Shown here piece after piece: positions 18,822 through 25,914 of a stretch of DNA of 64,000 nt. This DNA comes from DATATV01 sp036268615. GTDB taxonomy: Bacteria > Actinomycetota > Actinomycetes > Mycobacteriales > Pseudonocardiaceae. How positions within the stretch are numbered: the first letter of the stretch is position 1; every line of letters begins with the position of its first letter. The translations under genes and the position numbers were made by a program. Location of the stretch: positions 1 through 64,000 of the forward strand of contig DATATV010000052.1 in NCBI GenBank assembly GCA_036268615.1, read 5' to 3'. The notes beneath the pieces were generated by a model. The model did no database searches. It was not told where the DNA came from and was given only the letters and a program-made list of their open reading frames with translations.

Positions 18822-19337
18822 TTAGCGCCCCACCGGCACCGAGACGCCGAGCCCACCGACGGTCTGCCCACCGTACCGGCCGATCTCACCGTCCAGGTCC
18901 AGCGGGCGGGTCGAGACGCCCCCGCGCAGTTCCTCGGTGAGCAGGTCGGCGGGCACCAGCCAGGACACCTCGAACTCAAGGCCGTCCGGGTCGTGCGCGT
19001 AGAGCGCCTTGGTGGTGCCGTGGTCGGACGCGCCGACCAGCGAGCCCAGCTCGGTCAGCGTGCGGGCGATCCGGCGCAGCTCGGTGAGCGTGTCCACCTC
19101 CCAAGCCAGGTGGTAGAGGCCGACGGTGGCGCTGCCGGCGGCCGACGGGCCGGCCTGGGCGCCGAGCTGGAACAGGCCGAGGTCGTGGTCGTTGGTGGAG
19201 CCGGCTGCCTGGAGGAACGCGGCCTGACCGGCGAGCTGGTGCACGACCCGGAAGTCGAGGGCTTCCTGGTAGAACGTCACGCTCCGCTCGACGTCCCGGA
19301 CATAGAGCACGGCGTGGTTGAGGCGCTGGATCGGCAT
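18822..19337 (-). CDS. VOC (glyoxalase/extradiol dioxygenase) family protein
   Basis: A 171-residue protein with two beta-alpha-beta-beta-beta modules. Metal ligands can be placed at His in RLNHAVLYV, His in GLYHLAWEV and Glu in GLEFEVSW, an H-H-E set as in extradiol dioxygenases. ATG at 19337. Possibly a catechol-2,3-dioxygenase-like or glyoxalase enzyme; no aromatic pathway genes sit next to it. Single gene flanked by a 180-base gap downstream and a hairpin terminator upstream that ends the MMPL gene. Confidence 0.85.
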   Translation of the reverse strand: MPIQRLNHAVLYVRDVERSVTFYQEALDFRVVHQLAGQAAFLQAAGSTNDHDLGLFQLGAQAGPSAAGSATVGLYHLAWEVDTLTELRRIARTLTELGSLVGASDHGTTKALYAHDPDGLEFEVSWLVPADLLTEELRGGVSTRPLDLDGEIGRYGGQTVGGLGVSVPVGR

Positions 19338-19418
19338 GCGGGCTCCCCGATGGCTGTCGCATTTGTTGAGAACTCAAGGATAGAGCCTGGACGGGTCCCA
19401 CCGGGGCGGTTCGGAAAC

Positions 19419-19460
19419 GTGAGTGGCGAAGTCCGCCGGATCTCGGACTTCGCCACTCAC
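19419..19460. terminator. Terminator hairpin, 17-bp perfect stem sharing the GTGAGTGGCG arm
   Basis: Inverted repeat 19419-19435 / 19444-19460 with an 8-base loop. It lies just downstream of the MMPL gene (stop at 19478) and upstream of the VOC gene. The outer ten bases GTGAGTGGCG equal those of the 8530 hairpin while the inner stem differs, so the outer arm seems to be a family signature. Confidence 0.88.
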
Positions 19461-19477
19461 CGGTCGTTCTCGGGCGG

Positions 19478-21823
19478 TCAGTTCACCTCGGCCGGCACCG
19501 GCAGTTCGTCCTCCGGTGCGGGCTCCGGCCTGCGGGCCAGCTTCGAGGGCCACCAGTTCCACCGGCCGAGCAGCACCACCGTGGCGGGCACCAGCAGGGT
19601 GCGCACCAGGAAGGTGTCCATCAGCACGCCGACCGCGATGCCGGCGCCGATCTGCTGCACCTGCGCCCCACCGCCGCCCGCGCCACCGGCGATGGCGAAC
19701 ACCGCGAACGTGCCGGCCAGCACGAGACCGGCCGAGGTGACCGTGGTCCCGGTCGCGGCGAGCGCCTTGCTCACCGCCTCACGCAGCGGCAGCCGCTGCG
19801 CCTCCTCCCTGATCCTGGTCATCACGAGGATGTTGTAGTCCTCGCCCAACGCGAGCAGGAACAGGAACATCAAGAAGGGCAAGATGAAGTTGAGCCCCCC
19901 GCTGTGTCCGATCTTGGTGAACACGATCACCGCGAGGCCCAGCGCGGCCAGGTAGGACAAGCCGACCGAGACGATCAGGTACAGCGGCGCGACCAGGCTG
20001 CGCATCACGAGTCCGAGCAGCACGGCGATGATCGCGATGGCGATCGGCACCACGGTCTGCAGGTCGTGGTTGGCGATGCTGCTCACGTCGTAGAGCGCAG
20101 GTGCCTCACCGGCGACGCCACTGTTGGACGCCCCGATCAGCCCGCTGACCTTGGTCACCTGGGCGCGAATCCCCGGGATCGCGTGCATGGCCGGGGTGCC
20201 GGCCGGGTCACCCGCGGTCAACCCGACGGCGAACAGCACCGTCTTGCCGTCCGCGCTGATGAACTGCGCGGTGGACCGGTAGGCCTGGTACTCCTTGGCC
20301 GGCACGGTCACCGTGGCCGGCTGGATCGGCGGCAGTGCCGAGGCGGGCCCGAGCGTGCTGTGCAGCTGGGTCAGCTGGTCGACGGTGAGCGCGGTGCCGT
20401 TGGGGTTGAGCGGACCGGCGACCGTGGTGAAGTCGTGCTTGTCCGCGCCGAGTTGCTGCTGCGCGATGTTCATCGCGTTGGACTGTGTCCACACCGAGTT
20501 GGGCAGTTGGAACAGGATCTCGGTCGGGTTCGCGCTGGCGGAGGGGAAGTGCGCGGACAACGCGGACGTGCCGGCTGCCGAGTCGCTGCCGCTGGGTGGT
20601 GCGGTGTTGCCGCCGAACCCGGACGCGGTGTAGCCGAGCACGGCGAAGGACAGCCCACCGAACGCGATCAGGCCGACCAGCAGGGTGACCGCGGGCCTGC
20701 GCACGATCCGGGTGGCGATCCGGCCCCACAGGCCGATCTTGGCCGTGCCCGCCTTGGCCTTGGACGGCCAGAAAACGGCTCGGCCGAAGATGGCCAGCAG
20801 CGCGGGCAGCAGGGTGAGGCCGGCGATCAGCATCAGGCCGATGCCGATGGCCAGCGGGATGCCGAGGTTGGAGTAGATGCCGAAGGTCGCCGCGAGCAGC
20901 GAGAGCAGTGCGGCGATCACCGTGCCGGCGGAGAAGGTGATCGACTCACCCACCCTGGCCACGGCCTCCACCACCGCGGCTTTCGGTTGCAGACCGCCGC
21001 GCAGCAGTTCCCGGGTGCGGAAGACGAGGAACAGGCCGTAGTCGGTGCCGGCGCCCAGGACGAGCACGATGAGCATCAGTTGGGCCAGACCGGACACCTT
21101 GAGCCCGGCGTGGCTGGCCTCGGCGATCACCGGCCCGGCGAGTTCGACGACCAGGAACGCGGGCAGCAGGGTGACCAGCGGTGCCAGGAGTGATCGGAAG
21201 ATCAGCAACAGCAACAGGATGATGAACAGAACCGACAGGTTCTCGATCTGACTGCCGTCGTTGCCCGACTGCGACTGCACGTCCACGTTGCTGGCCACCG
21301 AGCCGGCGAGGTGCGCCTGCAGACCGGACGGCAGCGGGGTGTGCGCGATCGTCGTGCGCAGGTTGTCGACGAGGGTCTTCTGGTTCTGCGGGTCACCCTG
21401 GCCGATGCTGGACAGGGTCTGGATCTGCTCGGCCTGCCCGTCCGGCGAACGGCCGAGGTCGCGCACCGTGGTGATCGAGGGCACCTTCTTGAGGGCCTGC
21501 GACAGTTGTCCGAGTGCGGCCTCGTCGGCCGGGGTCAGGGTGCCGCCGGAGCGCGAGACGACCACCGGGATCGGCACCAGGTTGGCCTTCTGGAACGGCG
21601 CGGCCAGCGTGGCGGCCTGCGAACTCGGCGCGCTGGTGGGCAGAAAGTCCGTGTTGTCATTCTGCGTCACGCTGGCCAGCGACGGCAGGAAATGCACTGC
21701 CGCGGCCGTGCCGACCAGCCAGACGACCACAACCAACCATCTGAACCGGACCGAGAACCGGCCTATCGCGGCGAACAGGGCATGCACCGAAACGAGTCCC
21801 CTCGAAAGTTGTGAAGCAGTCAT
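19478..21823 (-). CDS. MMPL family RND-type transporter
   Basis: A 781-residue membrane exporter with two repeats of one helix, a large outer loop, then five helices. The first helix is WLVVVVWLVGTAAAVHFL; conserved GAGTDYGLFLVFRTRE and, in the second half, ALGEDYNILVMTRIREE carry the proton-relay Asp residues. Members export lipids or drugs across the membrane. ATG at 21823 (MTASQLSRG). It diverges from a NarL-type two-component system with repeated TACCGC sites between them, so it is a likely target of that system. It is not linked to polyketide or lipid synthesis genes here. Confidence 0.92.
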   Translation of the reverse strand: MTASQLSRGLVSVHALFAAIGRFSVRFRWLVVVVWLVGTAAAVHFLPSLASVTQNDNTDFLPTSAPSSQAATLAAPFQKANLVPIPVVVSRSGGTLTPADEAALGQLSQALKKVPSITTVRDLGRSPDGQAEQIQTLSSIGQGDPQNQKTLVDNLRTTIAHTPLPSGLQAHLAGSVASNVDVQSQSGNDGSQIENLSVLFIILLLLLIFRSLLAPLVTLLPAFLVVELAGPVIAEASHAGLKVSGLAQLMLIVLVLGAGTDYGLFLVFRTRELLRGGLQPKAAVVEAVARVGESITFSAGTVIAALLSLLAATFGIYSNLGIPLAIGIGLMLIAGLTLLPALLAIFGRAVFWPSKAKAGTAKIGLWGRIATRIVRRPAVTLLVGLIAFGGLSFAVLGYTASGFGGNTAPPSGSDSAAGTSALSAHFPSASANPTEILFQLPNSVWTQSNAMNIAQQQLGADKHDFTTVAGPLNPNGTALTVDQLTQLHSTLGPASALPPIQPATVTVPAKEYQAYRSTAQFISADGKTVLFAVGLTAGDPAGTPAMHAIPGIRAQVTKVSGLIGASNSGVAGEAPALYDVSSIANHDLQTVVPIAIAIIAVLLGLVMRSLVAPLYLIVSVGLSYLAALGLAVIVFTKIGHSGGLNFILPFLMFLFLLALGEDYNILVMTRIREEAQRLPLREAVSKALAATGTTVTSAGLVLAGTFAVFAIAGGAGGGGAQVQQIGAGIAVGVLMDTFLVRTLLVPATVVLLGRWNWWPSKLARRPEPAPEDELPVPAEVN

Positions 21824-21913
21824 GGATCAGCCGGACAGCGACGGCACCGGCGGTGTACCTACTCTCGGCCAACCCAGCCGTCCGGTCGTCCGCCCACGGT
21901 CTGATTTTGGTCG

Positions 21914-21929
21914 TACCGCGAACGCGGTA
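21914..21929. promoter_or_regulatory. TACCGCG-AA-CGCGGTA palindrome (candidate response-regulator site)
   Basis: Perfect 16-base dyad in the gap between the MMPL gene and the histidine kinase. Its TACCGC half recurs at 21966 (as GCGGTA) and 21981. Confidence 0.65.
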
Positions 21930-21965
21930 TGCCCTCGATCCCCGAGCGCCCGGGCTGCTCCGGCC

Positions 21966-21986
21966 GCGGTAGTCCGTGATTACCGC
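21966..21986. promoter_or_regulatory. GCGGTA-N9-TACCGC inverted repeat
   Basis: Second dyad using the same 6-base half-site in opposite orientation, 18-38 bases before the kinase start. Together with the 21914 palindrome it gives four half-sites in 73 bases. Confidence 0.6.
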
Positions 21987-22003
21987 ACCCGGCGGATGGA
22001 TGT

Positions 22004-23218
22004 GTGGCCACCCGTCCTTATCGTGGTCGAGTGTCCACCTTGGCCGGCTGGTACCGCATGCTGCGGTCGCACCACTATGTCGTCGACACCGGCGTCGCTG
22101 CCGTCATGTACGCCCTCATTCTGCTCGGTCCGATGTTGGGCCCGCACGACCGGTTCGGCTATCTGCGGCCGGCGACAGTGATCTTCGGCACGATTGTCTG
22201 CGCGGCCCTGGTGTTTCGTCGGCGCTGGCCACTCACCGTGCTCGCGATCACCACCCTCGGTGGCCTCGGCGACGTGTTGGTGCTGCGCGCGGTCGACGGC
22301 GTGATCGGCGCCACCATGCTCGCGGTCTTCACGGTGTCGGCCTACACGGACCGGCGGGTGTCCCTGCCGACCGTCTTCGGCTGCGTCCTGATGCTCGGCG
22401 TGGTCAGCCTGGTGCTCGACCACCCGGTGCCGCCACAGCCGGGCAACCTGACCGTGCTCGGCCTCGGCGCGTTCGCCATCGCCGCGGGCGAGGCCACCCG
22501 CAGCCGGCAGGCGCACCTGATCGAGATGGAGGAGCGGGCCAGCCGGGCCGAACGCACCCGCGAGCAGGAAGCCAGGCGCCGGGTGACCGAGGAACGCCTG
22601 CGCATCGCCCGAGACCTGCACGACCTGGTCGGCCACCACATCGCCCTGATCAACGTGCAGGCCGGCGCGGCGAGCCACCTGCTCGACCAGCAGCCCGAGC
22701 AGGCCAAGGAGGCGCTTGTGCACATCCGCGCGGCCTGCCGGTCCGCGCTGGACGAACTGGCCGGCACGATCGGCCTGCTCCGCCAACCCGACGACCCGAG
22801 GCCGCCCACCGAGCCGTCGGTGGGCCTGGCCAGGCTCGGTGAGCTGACCGACTCCTTCGGCGCGTCCGGCCTGCGGGTGGAGCGGTTCGTGGAGGGCGCG
22901 GCCCGCAGCGTTCCGGCGGCGGTGGACCTGACCGCCTACCGGGTGATCCAGGAGTCGCTGACCAACGTGCGCAAGCACGCGCGTACCACGGCGGCCACCG
23001 TTCGACTGTGTTATGCGGTGGACAGCCTGTCCATCACCGTGGAGGACAACGGAGTCGGCCGACCAAGGGAATCCACAGTGGATGGTGGACACGGCATCGT
23101 CGGGATGGCCGAGCGAGCGGCGGCGCTGGGCGGCACGATGCACGCCGGCCCACGACCGGACGGCGGTTTCCAGGTCCGGGTCATCCTGCCGGCGGTCGAC
23201 GCGGTGGCCGCGTCATGA
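22004..23218 (+). CDS. NarL-type sensor histidine kinase
   Basis: About 404 residues. Several N-terminal membrane helices (YALILLGPMLG, VIFGTIVCAALVF, TVLAITTLGGL, VFGCVLMLGVVSLV) lead into a HisKA_3 dimerisation region with the phospho-accepting His in RIARDLHDLVGHH, then an HATPase domain with VIQESLTNVRKHA and VEDNGVG. Start GTG 22004; an in-frame GTG at 22031 is an alternative. The stop overlaps the response-regulator ATG (ATGA). Similar to DesK/LiaS-type kinases that watch the membrane, which fits control of a membrane exporter. Confidence 0.93.
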   Translation: MATRPYRGRVSTLAGWYRMLRSHHYVVDTGVAAVMYALILLGPMLGPHDRFGYLRPATVIFGTIVCAALVFRRRWPLTVLAITTLGGLGDVLVLRAVDGVIGATMLAVFTVSAYTDRRVSLPTVFGCVLMLGVVSLVLDHPVPPQPGNLTVLGLGAFAIAAGEATRSRQAHLIEMEERASRAERTREQEARRRVTEERLRIARDLHDLVGHHIALINVQAGAASHLLDQQPEQAKEALVHIRAACRSALDELAGTIGLLRQPDDPRPPTEPSVGLARLGELTDSFGASGLRVERFVEGAARSVPAAVDLTAYRVIQESLTNVRKHARTTAATVRLCYAVDSLSITVEDNGVGRPRESTVDGGHGIVGMAERAAALGGTMHAGPRPDGGFQVRVILPAVDAVAAS

Positions 23219-23892
23219 CGGTGCGCGTACTACTGGCCGACGATCAGGCCCTGGTCCGAGCGGGATTCCGGGTCCTGATCGACGCGGCGGCGGATCTGAC
23301 CGTGGTCGGTGAGGCCGCCACCGGCAGGGAGGCGGTCGAGCTGGCAAGACAGACCCGGGCGGACGTGGTCCTGATGGACATCCGGATGCCCGACACCGAC
23401 GGCCTGGCCGCGACCAGGGAGATCACCGCCGACGAGGACCTGGCCGGCGTGAAGGTGCTCATCCTGACCACCTTCGAGATCGACGACTACGTCTTCGAGG
23501 CACTGCGCGCCGGCGCGAGCGGTTTCCTGGGCAAAGGCGTCGAGCCGGACGAACTGGTGGACGCGATCCGCACGGTCGCCCGTGGCGACGCGCTGCTCTC
23601 GCCGATGGCCACCAAGACCCTGATCGCCCGTTTCCTGGCCGAACCCGACCGCGCACCGATCCCCCGGCCGCCCCAACTGGACGTGCTCACCGATCGTGAG
23701 CGCGAGGTGGTGGCCCTGGTGGGCGCCGGATTGTCCAATGAGGACATCGCGGAACGCCTGGTGCTCTCACCATCCACGGCGAAGACGCACGTCAACAGGG
23801 CAATGGTCAAGCTGGGCGCCCGGGACAGGGCGCAGCTGGTGGTGATCGCCTACCGGACGGGTTTGGTTCGGGCCGGAAAACCGGGCAGCTGA
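23215..23892 (+). CDS. NarL/FixJ family response regulator
   Basis: A 225-residue regulator. Receiver domain: ADDQALVRAGF acidic pair, phosphorylated Asp in VVLMDIRMPDTDG, and the conserved Thr/Lys positions (ILTTFEID, GFLGKG). C-terminal LuxR HTH: LTDREREVVALVGAGLSNED then ERLVLSPSTAKTHVNRAM. It partners the overlapping kinase gene. Predicted to act on the MMPL promoter and its own through the TACCGC dyads. Confidence 0.95.
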   Translation: MTVRVLLADDQALVRAGFRVLIDAAADLTVVGEAATGREAVELARQTRADVVLMDIRMPDTDGLAATREITADEDLAGVKVLILTTFEIDDYVFEALRAGASGFLGKGVEPDELVDAIRTVARGDALLSPMATKTLIARFLAEPDRAPIPRPPQLDVLTDREREVVALVGAGLSNEDIAERLVLSPSTAKTHVNRAMVKLGARDRAQLVVIAYRTGLVRAGKPGS

Positions 23893-23990
23893 CGGCTTGT
23901 AGTGTCGGTTGGTCCACTTGATGGCGTGCGGCGCAGGTCGAACCGGCCTGGTGACCGATGCCCGGCGTTCGATGGAAGGGCGTGGTCGCG

Positions 23991-24809
23991 GTGCGGGTAC
24001 TCGTGTCGGCCGACATGGAGGGCATCGCCGGGGTGGTCCATGGCGAGGACATCCAACCCGGCCAGCGCGAGTACGAGCGCAACCGCGCATTGTTGACCGC
24101 GGAGGCCAATGCCGCGGTGCGGGGCGTCTACGCGTACCAGGCGGATGCGCAGGTGCTGGTCACCGACGCGCACGCACAGTTCCGCAACCTGCTGCCCGAG
24201 TTGCTGGACCCGCGGGCCGAGTTGCTGCGCGGGACGCCCAAGCCCAACGGGATGATGGCGGGGCTCGCCGCCGACATCGACGCCGTGTTGTTCGTCGGCT
24301 ACCACGGCAAGGCCGGCACGCGCTGCTCGGTGCTGGCCCACACGGTCTCCGGCGGGGTCGTCGCCGACGTGCGCTGCGACGGGTCGTCCCTCGGCGAACT
24401 CGGCCTCAACACCGCGCTCGCCGCTCACTACGGTGTGCCCTCGGTGCTGGTCAGCGGCGACGACACCGTTGCCGCCGAGGCGGCCGAGGTGGCACCGGGG
24501 ATGCACAGCGTCGTGGTCAAGCGGGCGCTCGGCGCTCGCGCGGCGGCGATGATCCATCCGCAGGAGGCGTGCCGGCGAATCGAGCGCGAAGTGCCACCCG
24601 CGCTGGCCGACCGCACCGCCGTACGCACGCGCCGCTTCGCGGGGCCGGTGCGGTTGGAGGTCCAGGTACACCGGCCACACATGACCGAACACGCTCTGCT
24701 GGTACCGGGTATGGAGCGTAAGGACGGCTGCACCTTGAGCTACCCGGCGCCGGACTTCCCGACCGCGTACGACGTTGTCGACCTGATCGCTGTTCTCGGC
24801 GGTGTCTGA
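23991..24809 (+). CDS. M55 family D-aminopeptidase (DppA-like)
   Basis: A 272-residue zinc peptidase that removes N-terminal D-residues such as D-Ala from short peptides. Family motifs: SADMEGIAG at the N-terminus, TDAHAQFRN, GYHGKAGT, ELGLNTALAAHYG and SGDDTVAAEA, matching B. subtilis DppA along the length (274 residues). GTG 23991 (MRVLVSADMEG) follows GGAAGGG; slightly longer starts at 23982 or 23958 are possible. Alone on its transcript here. The D-amino acid products could be handled by the deaminase encoded at 38383 (inference). Confidence 0.88.
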   Translation: MRVLVSADMEGIAGVVHGEDIQPGQREYERNRALLTAEANAAVRGVYAYQADAQVLVTDAHAQFRNLLPELLDPRAELLRGTPKPNGMMAGLAADIDAVLFVGYHGKAGTRCSVLAHTVSGGVVADVRCDGSSLGELGLNTALAAHYGVPSVLVSGDDTVAAEAAEVAPGMHSVVVKRALGARAAAMIHPQEACRRIEREVPPALADRTAVRTRRFAGPVRLEVQVHRPHMTEHALLVPGMERKDGCTLSYPAPDFPTAYDVVDLIAVLGGV

Positions 24810-24857
24810 TCGCGCGGGCCCCAGCACGCCGGGGTGGCGACACCAGTCCTCGGTGCC

Positions 24858-25886
24858 TCAGTTTCGCGGGACCGTGACCAGAACCTTGACCTGCTCGGGC
24901 TCCGCCGACGCGGCAAACGCCTGATCGGCCCGCTCCAACGAAAACGAACCGGTCACCAACTCGTCAACCGCGACAACCCCGGTACTCAACATGGACAAGG
25001 CTTCCCGAAAGTCCTCATCCGTGTACATCAGATTCCCGACCACGGTCAGCTCCCGATCCTGAATCAGGTCGAGCCGAACCGACACGGGCCCCTCCGGCAC
25101 GCCGACAACCATGACGGTCCCGCCCTTGTCCACGGAGTCAACAGCCTGAGCCATGGTCGAAGCGGTGGACACACAGTCGAAGACGAAGTCGGCGGGCCCG
25201 GACAGCGCGGCATTGGCCCGCACAGCGAGATCAGGCGCATCAGCCGGGATAGCCGTATCCGCTCCCAACCGCTGAGCCCGCTGCCGCTTGCTGGGGTCCA
25301 GGTCGGTCAGCGCGACAAGTTCGGCCCCCGACCGGCGCGCGGCCAGCAGCACGAACAGGCCGATCGTGCCGGACCCGATCACCAGCACCCGACAGCCACG
25401 CAGGTCACCGGCGCGCCGGACGGCGTGCACCGCGGTGGCCAGCGGCTCGGTGAGCACCGCGGAGGTGTCCGGCAGCGAGTCGGGAAGTGGGTGCACCCGG
25501 TCGGCCGGCACGGTGAACAGGTCGGCCATGCCGCCGGCGGTCTGGCAGCCCAGCACCGCGAGGTTGCGGCAGATGTTGTACCGGCCGGCCAGGCATTGCG
25601 GGCAGGTGCCGCAGGTCAGGGCCGGTTCCACCACCACCCGGTCGCCCACCCGCACGCCGCTCACATCGGTGCCGAGCGCCTCGACGACGCCGACCACTTC
25701 GTGGCCCGGTCGGTAGGGCAGCGTGATGAACGGATGCTTGCCCTGGGCGGCGTGCAGGTCGGAGCCGCAGATCCCCACGACGGTGGTCCGGATGAGGACT
25801 TCACCGATGCCGGCGACGGGCGCCGGTACGTGTTCGATATTGATGCGGTCCATCGACTCAACAACAACCTGCCGGGTTTCTGCCAT
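24858..25886 (-). CDS. Zinc-dependent alcohol/polyol dehydrogenase (sorbitol/threonine dehydrogenase-like)
   Basis: A 342-residue medium-chain dehydrogenase. Catalytic zinc ligands in GICGSDLHAAQG and RPGHEVVG plus TEPLATAVH; structural zinc loop CGTCPQCLAGRYNIC; nucleotide fold VLVIGSGTIGLFVLL. It is closer to sorbitol, galactitol or L-threonine dehydrogenases than to mycothiol enzymes. ATG 25886 was chosen over an upstream TTG. It starts 28 bases after the beta-galactosidase stop, with an inverted repeat in between, so it may share that transcript and act on a derived sugar alcohol. The 3' third uses noticeably less biased codons than the 5' part. Confidence 0.85.
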   Translation of the reverse strand: MAETRQVVVESMDRINIEHVPAPVAGIGEVLIRTTVVGICGSDLHAAQGKHPFITLPYRPGHEVVGVVEALGTDVSGVRVGDRVVVEPALTCGTCPQCLAGRYNICRNLAVLGCQTAGGMADLFTVPADRVHPLPDSLPDTSAVLTEPLATAVHAVRRAGDLRGCRVLVIGSGTIGLFVLLAARRSGAELVALTDLDPSKRQRAQRLGADTAIPADAPDLAVRANAALSGPADFVFDCVSTASTMAQAVDSVDKGGTVMVVGVPEGPVSVRLDLIQDRELTVVGNLMYTDEDFREALSMLSTGVVAVDELVTGSFSLERADQAFAASAEPEQVKVLVTVPRN

Positions 25887-25889
25887 GGG

Positions 25890-25913
25890 CAACAACCCTA
25901 TAGCGAGTTGTTG
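25890..25913. promoter_or_regulatory. CAACAAC-N10-GTTGTTG inverted repeat
   Basis: Perfect 7-base dyad in the 28-base gap between the beta-galactosidase stop and the dehydrogenase ATG, covering the expected ribosome-site zone. It could be a repressor site or an RNA hairpin controlling translation of the second gene. Confidence 0.45.
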
Positions 25914-25914
25914 G

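Noticed and set aside
24815..24850. Possible hairpin after the D-aminopeptidase gene (CCCC...GGGG)
   Set aside because: Stem is only four to five G/C pairs and poorly placed; not distinguishable from background GC-richness.
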